This document shows, piece after piece, positions 16,803 to 25,366 of a stretch of 64,000 bases of DNA. Each line of letters begins with the position of its first letter. The stretch's first letter is position 1. A model generated the notes under the pieces. The model searched no databases, was not told the DNA's origin, and saw nothing but the letters and a program-made list of their open reading frames with translations. Source of the DNA: Pareuzebyella sediminis (GTDB lineage Bacteria > Bacteroidota > Bacteroidia > Flavobacteriales > Flavobacteriaceae); the NCBI RefSeq assembly GCF_008367235.1, contig NZ_VTZS01000001.1, positions 186,001 to 250,000 on the forward strand. Direction: 5' to 3'. The position numbers and the translations under genes were made by a program.

Positions 16803-18239
16803 ATGAATCGTTTAAAACACTTTATGGGGATTACTGGGATGGTAATCCTTATTTTAGGATGCAAAGAGAGTAAAAGCATTACCACGGAAATAGTACGTCC
16901 GAATGTTTTGATTCTTCTTACTGACCAATGGAGGGCACAAGCTGCCGGTTATTCAGGGGATCCTAATGTAAACACTCCCCATCTGGACAGTCTTGCGGCC
17001 ATAAGTGTAAACTTCAAGAATGCCGTATCGGGTATGCCCGTTTGTTCCCCTTTTAGGGCTTCCTTGCTTACTGGACAGCGACCCTTGACTCATGGAGTAT
17101 TTATGAATGACGTGCAGTTGGATACCAGTGCCGTTACTATGGCCGAAATATATGGTAAGCGGGGTTACGATACTGGATATATCGGCAAATGGCATTTAGA
17201 TGGCCATGGAAGATTACAGAATGTTGAGCCAGGACCAAGAAGGCAGGGGTTCAACTACTGGAAGGCCAATGAATGTACCCATAACTACAATCATTCGGTA
17301 TATTATGATAATAAGGATCCTGAAAGAAAACTATGGGATGGATATGATACTTTCGAACAGACCGAAGAAGCTATTGATTATATTAAAGGCCGTCAAGAAG
17401 CGATGAATCCTTTTTTAATGGTGGTTTCCTACGGCACCCCTCACGCCCCGTATCATACAGCCCCGGAAGACTATCGTAAGCGATTCGATCCTGAAAAGAT
17501 AGTTTTACGGAAAAATGTACCCGATAGTATGCGAGTTCAAGTTAAAAAAGATTTAGCTGGTTATTATGCACATATTGCAGCACTTGACGATATGATTGGT
17601 AAGGTCATGTATAATCTGAGAGCAACTGGACAGCTAGAAAATACTATTATTGTATTCACAGCAGACCATGGTGATTTGCTTGGGTCGCATGGAGCCTACA
17701 AAAAGCAGCAGCCCTATAACGAATCTATTCGGGTACCCATGCTATTTTATTTACCAAAATCGTTGGGCATTGCTGAAGGAGAACGTCAAGCCTTGATGAA
17801 TTCAGAAGATATTTTACCGACCCTTTTAAGTTTAAGTGATATTGCTATACCTGAAACTATGGAAGGCGTAGATTACAGACCGTATCTTGAAGGAGAGGTC
17901 GGTCTAGGTGAGGAAACCTTAATAAGCTGTGTACAACCTTTTGGTCAATGGAACAGGGTTCAACATGGGGGTAAGGAGTATCGCGGCCTCGTTACGCTTC
18001 AATACACTTATGTAAGGGATTTGAACGGTCCTTGGTTGTTGTTCGATAATATAGCCGATCCCTATCAAATGAATAATTTGGTCGGCAATCCCGATTATGC
18101 GACGTTACAGAAAGATCTTGACAAGCGCTTATCGATCAGGCTGATAGAAACGGAAGATGAATTTCTAACCGGTATGGATTACGTGGAAAAATGGGGATAT
18201 CCGGTCGATGACACTGAAACCGTTCCGTATACCCAGTAA
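16803..18239 (+). CDS. Lipoprotein sulfatase, S1 (formylglycine) family
   Basis: The 478-residue protein has a lipobox ending at C20 (LILGC). The sulfatase core starts at RPNVLILLTDQWRAQ with metal-binding D41. The active-site signature CSPFRASLLTGQRP has C81 as the residue oxidised to formylglycine and R85 conserved. Later conserved parts include GYIGKWHLDG and the second metal site in TADHGDLLGSHG. It probably removes sulfate from a glycan outside or in the periplasm. The CAGGAT promoter motif links it to the rhamnose/glycan genes far downstream rather than to the stress genes beside it. Confidence 0.92.
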   Translation: MNRLKHFMGITGMVILILGCKESKSITTEIVRPNVLILLTDQWRAQAAGYSGDPNVNTPHLDSLAAISVNFKNAVSGMPVCSPFRASLLTGQRPLTHGVFMNDVQLDTSAVTMAEIYGKRGYDTGYIGKWHLDGHGRLQNVEPGPRRQGFNYWKANECTHNYNHSVYYDNKDPERKLWDGYDTFEQTEEAIDYIKGRQEAMNPFLMVVSYGTPHAPYHTAPEDYRKRFDPEKIVLRKNVPDSMRVQVKKDLAGYYAHIAALDDMIGKVMYNLRATGQLENTIIVFTADHGDLLGSHGAYKKQQPYNESIRVPMLFYLPKSLGIAEGERQALMNSEDILPTLLSLSDIAIPETMEGVDYRPYLEGEVGLGEETLISCVQPFGQWNRVQHGGKEYRGLVTLQYTYVRDLNGPWLLFDNIADPYQMNNLVGNPDYATLQKDLDKRLSIRLIETEDEFLTGMDYVEKWGYPVDDTETVPYTQ

Positions 18240-18322
18240 AAGAATAACTGAAACGAAAAAGAGTGCTATATTCTGTTACCTAAGTGATCGATACTTGAAT
18301 TTAACAACGCTTTTTACCCTAT

Positions 18323-18366
18323 ATGACCGTTGTCATGTTTTGTATCTAATGCCCTACCTATTTTTA
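18323..18366 (+). promoter_or_regulatory. FNR-like class II promoter of the 18392 USP gene
   Basis: The perfect palindrome ATGACCGTTGTCAT (18323-18336) is centred 29.5 bases before the -7 box TATTTTTA (18359-18366). The predicted leader is short, about 20 bases. Confidence 0.77.
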
Positions 18367-18391
18367 CGATCAATACGATATAAAAATCAAT

Positions 18392-19180
18392 ATGATGAGC
18401 AAGATTTCTACAATTCTTATTCCCTTCAATTTTTCGAATACCTCTGAAAAAGCACTTGATTATGCTGTTGAATTCGTAGGGAAAGACCCTAACCTGCAGA
18501 TTATTTTGGCTTATGTCTTGGATGGAAATAATTCAGTAAAGAAAGAAGAAGTTCTAAAAGCTGTTGGAGATAAATATGGAGCATCATTGAAACGCCCAAT
18601 TGAGTGGGTGTCTACAAAAGGAACTTTGACCGAATCTTTATTGAGCATTACGGAAAAGCAACATATTGATTTAATAATTATGGGAACGTTCGGTGCCTTT
18701 GACGATGACGATTCGAAGCCGACCAATACCTCTAAATTAGTTGCTGAGGTAAATAGGCCTGTGTTGGTGGTTCCGTATACGACCCAAGAGTTTAAAATGA
18801 AAAATATAGCCTTGGTCTTAGGAAAAGAAGAGATTGAAGATACCAAGGCTTTGGATACGCTCTTGAGGGTAGCCCGAAGGTTTAATGCGCAAGTACATGT
18901 TCTGACCATTCAGAATAAACCAGGGATATACGGTTACTCAGAGATCGATGAAAAGAATGAAAATGCTATTCAGTATTATCTCGAGAATTTTTATGCCGAC
19001 CGAATGTTTATTGAAAATCCAGATGTCGTTGAGGGTATTTTGAAGTATGCGGTCGACAAGAATATCGATGCGATAACCATTCTTCCCAGAAATCACTCTA
19101 AAAATAGTATGCCGAGCAAGGGGCTTCTTACCCATGAGCTTACTTTACATTCAAAAGTGCCCGTGCTAGCCATCAACTAG
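18392..19180 (+). CDS. Universal stress protein, tandem UspA domains, variant loop
   Basis: The 262-residue protein begins MMSKISTILIPFNFSNTSEKAL; a second ATG three bases in is also possible. Domain 1 has GTFGAFDDDDSKPTNTSK where the ATP-loop should be, an acidic replacement of the usual G-x9-G(S/T) element. It may not bind ATP normally. Domain 2 (from NIALVLGKEEIED) is also divergent. It is a single-gene unit with its own FNR-like promoter and is the fifth USP in the window. Confidence 0.85.
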   Translation: MMSKISTILIPFNFSNTSEKALDYAVEFVGKDPNLQIILAYVLDGNNSVKKEEVLKAVGDKYGASLKRPIEWVSTKGTLTESLLSITEKQHIDLIIMGTFGAFDDDDSKPTNTSKLVAEVNRPVLVVPYTTQEFKMKNIALVLGKEEIEDTKALDTLLRVARRFNAQVHVLTIQNKPGIYGYSEIDEKNENAIQYYLENFYADRMFIENPDVVEGILKYAVDKNIDAITILPRNHSKNSMPSKGLLTHELTLHSKVPVLAIN

Positions 19181-19357
19181 GTAAGAAATTACCGGATCAT
19201 TGATTGTTGCTTCATATTTAAACCTAACAAAACAAAAGGGACTTTGGCTTTGACTGTCGACATTTTTTTCGAATTTATGTGCTAGAAATGGCATTTTCCA
19301 TTTCTTTGAAAGTATTTTTTATTAGATTTATGGCTTCTAAGGGGTCCTCCCATATAT

Positions 19358-19390
19358 TATCATTTGAATTTAAATTCTGTTCAAATGATA
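19358..19390. promoter_or_regulatory. Perfect inverted repeat before the uronate operon (candidate operator)
   Basis: TATCATTTGAA (19358-19368) and TTCAAATGATA (19380-19390) form perfect 11-base arms around an 11-base spacer. The repeat ends 48 bases before the ATG at 19438. It could bind a dimeric repressor or form an RNA hairpin in the leader. There is no T-run directly after it, so a terminator is less likely. Confidence 0.5.
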
Positions 19391-19437
19391 GGCGGATTTG
19401 ACTTCCCATTTTATGTAATGAATCAATAAAAAATTTA

Positions 19438-20265
19438 ATGGCAAAAACAATCGTAATAACAGGTGCCGGGGGTGTCTTGTGCAGTACTTTGGCGATAGCC
19501 TTAGCGAAAGAAGGGCACAAAATAGCGGTTCTTGACCTAAAAAAAGAAGCGGCGGATAAAGTCGCCAATGAAATTAATGGTTCTGGTGGCCAGGCTATAG
19601 GTGTGGTCGCCAATGTATTGGAAAAAGAATCGCTCGAAAGAGCCAGGGAAGAAGTTCATAGTACCTACGGACCCTGCGATATACTTATTAATGGAGCGGG
19701 AGGAAATCATCCTTTGGGCACTACGAGTAATCCCCATTTGAAGGTCGAAGACCTTACGGATACTACTGAAGGCTTCAAAACCTTCTTTGATCTCGATTCT
19801 GCCGGCATTCAGTTTACATTTAATCTAAATTTCATCGGTACACTTTTGCCAACGCAAGTTTTTGCGAGAGATATGGTGGGTAGGGAAGGATGTAGCATAT
19901 TGAATATTTCGTCCATGAATGCCTTTACCCCACTCACCAAAATACCGGCCTACAGTGGGGCCAAAGCGGCAGTATCGAATTTTACGCAGTGGCTCGCCGT
20001 ACACTTCTCTAAGGTGGGTATTCGCGTCAATGCCCTGGCTCCTGGGTTCTTTCTTACCGAGCAAAACAGAACATTGCTTACAGAATCAAGTGGCGATTTG
20101 ACCCCAAGAGGACAAACAATTATCGACCAGACGCCCATGGGGAGATTCGGAGAGCCCGAAGACCTTATTGGAACCACCTTATGGCTTTGTAGCGAAGGAG
20201 CTTCTTTTGTAACAGGGGTCGTGGTTCCCGTGGATGGTGGTTTTAGTGCTTTTAGTGGAGTATAG
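19438..20265 (+). CDS. SDR-family D-mannonate oxidoreductase (fructuronate reductase-like)
   Basis: The 275-residue short-chain dehydrogenase has the nucleotide-binding turn TGAGGVLC (about 8-15), NGAGG (85-89), catalytic S158/S159, Y172 and K176 (YSGAK), and the C-terminal PVDGGFSAFSGV. Its position 18 bases before uxuA and the KduI gene supports interconversion of D-fructuronate and D-mannonate with NAD(P)H. Classical UxuB is a longer non-SDR enzyme, so this would be the SDR replacement common in Bacteroidota. The first gene of the operon lies 48 bases after a perfect inverted repeat. Confidence 0.85.
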   Translation: MAKTIVITGAGGVLCSTLAIALAKEGHKIAVLDLKKEAADKVANEINGSGGQAIGVVANVLEKESLERAREEVHSTYGPCDILINGAGGNHPLGTTSNPHLKVEDLTDTTEGFKTFFDLDSAGIQFTFNLNFIGTLLPTQVFARDMVGREGCSILNISSMNAFTPLTKIPAYSGAKAAVSNFTQWLAVHFSKVGIRVNALAPGFFLTEQNRTLLTESSGDLTPRGQTIIDQTPMGRFGEPEDLIGTTLWLCSEGASFVTGVVVPVDGGFSAFSGV

Positions 20266-20283
20266 TAATACTAAATAATTTTT

Positions 20284-21474
20284 ATGAGTGCAACTTTAGA
20301 ACAAACATGGCGATGGTACGGGCCAAATGATCCCGTTTCCTTATCGGATATAAAACAAGCAGGAGCAACAGGTGTCGTATCCGCCCTACATCATATTCCC
20401 AATGGCGAAGTATGGTCGATTTCGGAAATCAAAAAGCGTAAGGAAACCATAGAAGCGGCCGGACTGTCTTGGTCCGTAGTAGAAAGTGTACCTATTCACG
20501 AGGCGATCAAAACCCAACGTGAGGGCTATATGGGCTATGTAGAAAATTATAAGCAGACCTTAAAAAATTTGGGTGAATGCGGTATAGACATTGTATGTTA
20601 CAATTTTATGCCCGTGCTTGATTGGACAAGAACGGATTTAGACTATGAAACCGAGGACGGGTCTACTGCCTTACGTTTTGAGGCGGCGGCCTTTGCGGCT
20701 TTCGAACTCTATCTTTTGAAACGACCGGGCGCGGAAGAAGCCTATTCCGAGAAGCAGCAAGTAGCCGCAAAAGACTATTATGGCAAGCTATCCGAAGAAG
20801 ATAAAGAAACACTTTCCAACAATATTATAGCAGGCCTTCCGGGTGCGGAGGAAGGATATTCGCTCCAAGAGTTCAATACGATTTTGTCTACCTATGATCA
20901 TGTGGGCCCTGGCGAACTTAAAAAACATCTTTTTGAGTTTTTAGGTCACATAATTCCCGTTGCGGAAGAAGCTGGTATTTTAATGTGTATTCACCCCGAT
21001 GATCCTCCGTATCCTATTTTGGGACTTCCGAGAGTCGTCAGTACTGAAAAAGATATTGAAGAATTATACCAAGCGGTTGACAGTCCGAACAACGGCCTTA
21101 CTTTTTGTACGGGCTCTTTTGGTGTGCGACCCGATAACGACCTACCTGGAATGGTTAAGCGTCTAGGCCATCGAATTCATTTCATTCATTTAAGATCCAC
21201 GCAACGTGACGCCGATGGAAACTTTCACGAAGCCAACCATCTTGAAGGTGATGTAGATATGTTCGGGGTAATGAAGGCGCTCGTCGAAGAACAGGAAAAA
21301 AGGAAAAAATCGGGACGAAAAGATTATAGAATGCCCATGCGCCCTGATCATGGGCATAAGATGCTTGATGATTTGAGAAAAAAGACAAACCCAGGGTATT
21401 CGGGGATAGGTAGATTGAGGGGCCTTGCTGAACTAAGAGGACTCGAAATGGGCATAAGAAAGTCAAGAGTGTAA
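20284..21474 (+). CDS. uxuA: Mannonate dehydratase
   Basis: The 396-residue protein begins [23 protein letters not shown] and contains [28 protein letters not shown] and [17 protein letters not shown], all diagnostic of UxuA. It dehydrates D-mannonate to 2-keto-3-deoxygluconate using Mn or Fe. Length matches the family. It lies between the SDR mannonate oxidoreductase and kduI with short gaps (18 and 41 bases). No KDG kinase or KDPG aldolase gene is found in this window. Confidence 0.96.
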   Translation: MSATLEQTWRWYGPNDPVSLSDIKQAGATGVVSALHHIPNGEVWSISEIKKRKETIEAAGLSWSVVESVPIHEAIKTQREGYMGYVENYKQTLKNLGECGIDIVCYNFMPVLDWTRTDLDYETEDGSTALRFEAAAFAAFELYLLKRPGAEEAYSEKQQVAAKDYYGKLSEEDKETLSNNIIAGLPGAEEGYSLQEFNTILSTYDHVGPGELKKHLFEFLGHIIPVAEEAGILMCIHPDDPPYPILGLPRVVSTEKDIEELYQAVDSPNNGLTFCTGSFGVRPDNDLPGMVKRLGHRIHFIHLRSTQRDADGNFHEANHLEGDVDMFGVMKALVEEQEKRKKSGRKDYRMPMRPDHGHKMLDDLRKKTNPGYSGIGRLRGLAELRGLEMGIRKSRV

Positions 21475-21515
21475 GGTGCTAGGTCTTGTAGTAAATTAGT
21501 ACATAAGAAATAATT

Positions 21516-22352
21516 ATGATTTCATACGAAACGCGATATGCGTCGAATCCTGAGACGGTTAAAAAATATGATACAAAAGCATTAAGGGATGAGTTCTTGA
21601 TTTCCAATCTTATGGAAAAGGGAAAGATCAATCTCACCTATTCCCACTATGACCGTTATATTGTTGGTGGCGCGGTACCCGACAAGACATTAAAACTTGA
21701 GGCCATTGACCCGCTAAAGGCAGATTATTTTCTTCAAAGACGAGAAATGGGCATCATTAATGTGGGTGGTGCCGGGGAGGTTGAGGTAGATGGCACGTCT
21801 TACAAGATGGGGTACAAAGATGCCCTTTATATTGGCAGCGGAGCGAAAGAAGTAATTTTTAAGACTATTGAAGAAGATGAACAGGCTATGTTCTATTTGA
21901 ATTCTGCACCTGCGCATATTAGTTACCCGACAAAAAAGGTTAGCCTTGCAGATGCCAACAAATTGGAATTAGGATCTCTTGAAACGGCCAACCATCGTAC
22001 GGTCAACCAAATGATCATTGGGGGAGTAGTGACGAGTTGTCAATTGCAAATGGGTATGACGGAACTCAAAACGGGTAGTGTGTGGAATACCATGCCCGCA
22101 CATGTACATGATCGCCGTATGGAAGTTTATTTTTATTTGGATGTTCCCGAGGGTCAAGCGGTTTGTCATTTTATGGGGCAACCTCAAGAGACTAGGCATA
22201 TTTGGGTAGCAAACCATGAGGCCGTAATCTCTCCACCATGGTCGATACATTGTGGTTCAGGTACATCAAACTATACCTTTATCTGGGGAATGGCAGGAGA
22301 AAATCTTGATTATACGGATATGGATGTCGCAGAAATTACAGAGTTGCGATAG
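21516..22352 (+). CDS. kduI: 5-keto-4-deoxyuronate isomerase
   Basis: The 278-residue protein opens ETRYASNPETVKKYDTKALRDEF and has the cupin metal motif AHVHDRRMEVYFYLD with the histidines and glutamate that bind zinc. SPPWSIHCGSGTSNYTFIWGM lies near the C-terminus. KduI converts 5-keto-4-deoxyuronate, the open form of the unsaturated uronate left by polysaccharide lyases and unsaturated glucuronyl hydrolases, to 2,5-diketo-3-deoxygluconate. Its presence implies lyase-derived uronates as substrates. It closes the uronate operon. Confidence 0.96.
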   Translation: MISYETRYASNPETVKKYDTKALRDEFLISNLMEKGKINLTYSHYDRYIVGGAVPDKTLKLEAIDPLKADYFLQRREMGIINVGGAGEVEVDGTSYKMGYKDALYIGSGAKEVIFKTIEEDEQAMFYLNSAPAHISYPTKKVSLADANKLELGSLETANHRTVNQMIIGGVVTSCQLQMGMTELKTGSVWNTMPAHVHDRRMEVYFYLDVPEGQAVCHFMGQPQETRHIWVANHEAVISPPWSIHCGSGTSNYTFIWGMAGENLDYTDMDVAEITELR

Positions 22353-22599
22353 AAGCCCAACAATCAGCATGAAGTACCTAAACCGAAGACCTCTACTAAT
22401 TTTTGGGGTGGCCGAGATGTAAATTATATGTAGCGTTTACCTCAGTTATGGTCTACCGAATAAATGAGTGAGGTTCTGGGTCGCGTTGTGGCGTTAGATT
22501 GCTCTAAAATTGAACACAAACCGTTTTATCATTGATCCATTTGCCTTATTTGGGAAGGAGCTATTTTAGCGAAAGGCGCAAAATGGTACCTTGCGCACC

Positions 22600-22773
22600 A
22601 TGATGAAATATATATTTTGGCCTGTGGTTCTATTACTTGTTGTAGGATGGGTGTTGGGCTTTATCGTCTTTAAGGTCTTAGGGGTCCTTATTCATTTGCT
22701 GTTACTTGTGGCCATTGGTCTAATTCTATACAATTGGTACCTGAAAAGGAAAGTAAGAGCTTCAGAAGAATAG
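22600..22773 (+). CDS. Small membrane protein, Lmo0937/DUF5670-like
   Basis: The start is taken as the ATG at 22600 rather than an in-frame TTG at 22591, giving 57 residues beginning MMKYIFWPVVLLLVVGWV. Two hydrophobic segments (about 5-20 and 24-46) are followed by a basic tail KRKVRASEE. The size and pattern resemble the Lmo0937/DUF5670 family of small envelope-stress proteins found widely in Bacteroidota. It stands alone between the uronate operon and a lipoprotein gene. Confidence 0.65.
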   Translation: MMKYIFWPVVLLLVVGWVLGFIVFKVLGVLIHLLLLVAIGLILYNWYLKRKVRASEE

Positions 22774-22917
22774 GTATATAGCAACCGGTTTTAAGAAGAA
22801 ACAGTGCGTATAAGGGTTCCACACACTTGATAAAACATGTCGTAAGATAATGATATCAGCATTGTATAAATAGAATTATAGTAATAAATTTACTACAATC
22901 TATGACATAGGTTTATC

Positions 22918-23541
22918 ATGCCCGAAAACAATTTAAAACTAACTCTTTTTGCTTTTTCAGTAACGGGATTGTTGCTGCTTACATCCTGTACCGGCTTAGA
23001 AAAAAATAAAGAGGAGACTCAAGTGGAAATACCTGAACAAGACAAAGTGCCCAGTCAAGAAATGCTATTGAAAAAATTGATTCCATATTTCAGAAAATAT
23101 GGTAAAACCTATAGGAAATTCCGAAAGGTATATGCAAGAAGAGCCGAAGAGGGGGAAGAAATACATACCGTTACCGATGATGGCTTAGAAACTTTGAATA
23201 GGGCTAAAAAGGGAGATTTTGTGGTAAAAAATCAAACGAATGCCCAAGAAATGTATATCGTTAGCGATGAAAAGTTCAACGAGCGCTACCGCATTCTTAC
23301 CGAAAGTGAAGACGGCTTTGCCGAATACCAACCTATAGGCAAGATAATCGCTGTAGCGCTGACCCCAAAGGTATTGAATGAGTTGGATCTCGGTCCTGAA
23401 TTTAAATTTATGGCCCCTTGGGGCGAGACGATGGTAGCAAAGCAGGGAGATTATCTTGTTTGCCCTTCAGATTATAGTGAAATCTATCGTATAGCGCACA
23501 ATGAGTTTCTTGAGACCTACGAACTCGATAAAGAGAAGTAG
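22918..23541 (+). CDS. Hypothetical lipoprotein
   Basis: The 207-residue protein has a signal peptide with lipobox LLLTSC (Cys near residue 24), so it is probably an envelope lipoprotein. I do not recognise the family. The C-terminal half contains KKGDFVVKNQT...EMYIVSDEKFNERY and the similar GDYLVCPSDYSEIYRIAHNEF, two related stretches suggesting an internal duplication. It precedes a META-domain gene in the same direction by 83 bases. Confidence 0.7.
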   Translation: MPENNLKLTLFAFSVTGLLLLTSCTGLEKNKEETQVEIPEQDKVPSQEMLLKKLIPYFRKYGKTYRKFRKVYARRAEEGEEIHTVTDDGLETLNRAKKGDFVVKNQTNAQEMYIVSDEKFNERYRILTESEDGFAEYQPIGKIIAVALTPKVLNELDLGPEFKFMAPWGETMVAKQGDYLVCPSDYSEIYRIAHNEFLETYELDKEK

Positions 23542-23624
23542 GAAGCTCGACCGGATGTAAGCTTTGAAGGACTTACGAAATACATTTCGAGGCGTATCAA
23601 CATAATTTCCATAAAAACAGAATT

Positions 23625-24053
23625 ATGAAACTGGCCATTGCGGCATGTTATTTTTTAGCGGCCCTTGTATTTTTTTCGTGTAAAAGCACTCAAGAAATAA
23701 AAGGTGACGGGTTATTTGGACCCACATGGGAATTGGAATATCTCTCCGGACCCCGAATAGCTTTTCAAGGGCTCTTTAGCGAGAGGAAACCAAAAATTTC
23801 GTTTCAAAAAGATACTAAAAAAGTTGTGGGTAATGCAGGCTGCAATGGCTATTCTGCTGACTATAAGTTGAACGGAAGGTCTATCTCTTTTTCCCAGCCC
23901 GGTCCGACTACGAGGATGTATTGTGGGGAAGGAGAAAAGCATTTTCTAAAGGCGATGCGAAAAGTTGACGGGTATAACATTGACGAGAACGGAAAACTCA
24001 ATTTATTATCAGGCCCCGTACCTATGTTGCGTTTTCATCCGGTAACCGAATGA
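23625..24053 (+). CDS. META-domain (HslJ-like) lipoprotein
   Basis: The 142-residue lipoprotein (lipobox ending FFSC near residue 19) contains a META/DUF306 domain. It opens with WELEYLSG and has the characteristic GNAGCNGYSADYKLNGRSISF followed by a Thr-x-Met-x-Cys-like segment (TTRMYC). Such domains occur in HslJ-type heat-inducible envelope proteins. Its stop codon overlaps an ATG (24050-24052) of the next, frameshifted gene, suggesting a former operon. Confidence 0.85.
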   Translation: MKLAIAACYFLAALVFFSCKSTQEIKGDGLFGPTWELEYLSGPRIAFQGLFSERKPKISFQKDTKKVVGNAGCNGYSADYKLNGRSISFSQPGPTTRMYCGEGEKHFLKAMRKVDGYNIDENGKLNLLSGPVPMLRFHPVTE

Positions 24054-24069
24054 ATTCAGTCGGTACTTT

Positions 24070-24860
24070 TTGGAACTATTGGTTCTTATGTTGGCACTTC
24101 ATTCGTGTCGTGATCTCCACATGAAGAGTGCATGGGGAAAAGACAAATTCGAAAAAGAAATCTTTTTTCAAACCCAAGACAGTCAGGTAAACAGTAATAC
24201 CGCTCACCACACTGTATATTTCGAGGCAACCGGTACCGAACCTTTTTGGGGATTATCCATTTCCAATACAAAAATTCTTTTTAAGACCCCATCGCACGCT
24301 ATACTAACACCTTCGCCACAACCGGTACGGTCAGCAGAAAGTAACGTCAAAAGCTATTTAGTAGAGACCGAATTGGCCGAACTTATCATTGTGATTGTAA
24401 AAACGGAATGTACCAATGCAATGTCAGGCAAAGTTTTGCCCTACAAAGTAAACATTTCGTGTCGAAAAATGGTAAACGCCTCCTTTGTTCGGATACAAGG
24501 ATGCGGGGAGTACAAAAGAGACAAACGCCTTCATGATAGTTGGATGTTGGAAAAGATGGGTAAAGAAAAATAGGTGAAGATGATTTCGCCGCCGAAATAC
24601 CACGAATTGAAATAGATGCCGATACGAATACATTTCTCGGTTTCGCAGGATGTAATCACATGCAGGGAAAGTTATTTTTTGAGGATAAGCTATTACGGTT
24701 TTCACAAATTGTTACCACAAAGATGGCTTGTGCATCAGCCGAGAAAGAACATGACTTTCTTGAAGCGTTAAAAAAGAGCAAGACCTGTCGATTTGGAAAT
24801 GGCCGGTTGGAGTTGTCATATTTATCGGAGCAATTGCTGGTGTTTAAAAAAATAGATTAA
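24070..24860 (+). pseudogene. Frameshifted COG3650 plus META-domain lipoprotein gene
   Basis: The first part (24070-24573) encodes a COG3650-type region with FEATGTEPFWGLSIS. It stops at TAG (24571-24573) just after an A5 run. A different frame then continues with EIPRIEIDADTNTFLGFAGCNHMQGKLFF, a META domain, to the stop at 24860. One extra A in the A5 run would join the two parts into one COG3650-META protein, so a single-base deletion or sequence error is likely. The 5' end is also doubtful. The only upstream ATG (24050, overlapping the previous stop) would need one extra T in the T5 run near 24067-24071 to enter this frame; otherwise translation starts at TTG 24070 or ATG 24088. Confidence 0.75.
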
Positions 24861-24877
24861 CCTTTTAAAAAATAAAT

Positions 24878-25348
24878 ATGAAAATAGTCACCTTACTTGT
24901 TATAGTTGTCCTACTTGGGTCTTCTTGTAAAGAAAAGGCGGAAAAATCGGATGTTACTTCCAGCCAAAGCCAAAAGACGGAAAAATTTGAAGATAGTGAT
25001 GCGATGTTGCAATTGGGATGCTACCGCTACGAAGAAGACGGGAATACTATTCAACTTGATATCACAAAAGTAGGTGAAAAGGTGAAGGGCAAGTTGGTAT
25101 ACCAGCTATCAGAGAAAGACCGTAATACGGGAATTTTTGAAGGCACTTTGGCAGATAATAAATTGGTTGGCACGTATACCTTTGATTCAGAGGGTGTCGA
25201 AAGTACGCGCGAGGTTGCTTTCATGGTTAAGGGTGGGGCACTGGTAGAGGGCTACGGGGAATTGAACAACGAAGGTACCGCGTTCAAAGATTATAACGCT
25301 ATCCGTTTTTCTTCGACCATGCCCCTGAGGAAAACCAAATGTGAATAG
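24878..25348 (+). CDS. Hypothetical lipoprotein
   Basis: The 156-residue protein has a signal peptide with lipobox LLGSSC (Cys at residue 17) and a charged linker (about 18-42). A compact beta-rich domain (about 45-156) follows, with GCYRYEEDGNTIQLDITKVGEKVKGKLVYQL. I do not recognise a named family; the fold may be a small lipocalin-like barrel. It lies 17 bases after the frameshifted META gene, same strand, in a cluster of small envelope lipoproteins. Confidence 0.7.
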   Translation: MKIVTLLVIVVLLGSSCKEKAEKSDVTSSQSQKTEKFEDSDAMLQLGCYRYEEDGNTIQLDITKVGEKVKGKLVYQLSEKDRNTGIFEGTLADNKLVGTYTFDSEGVESTREVAFMVKGGALVEGYGELNNEGTAFKDYNAIRFSSTMPLRKTKCE

Positions 25349-25366
25349 CAATTTGGAGTATTTCGA

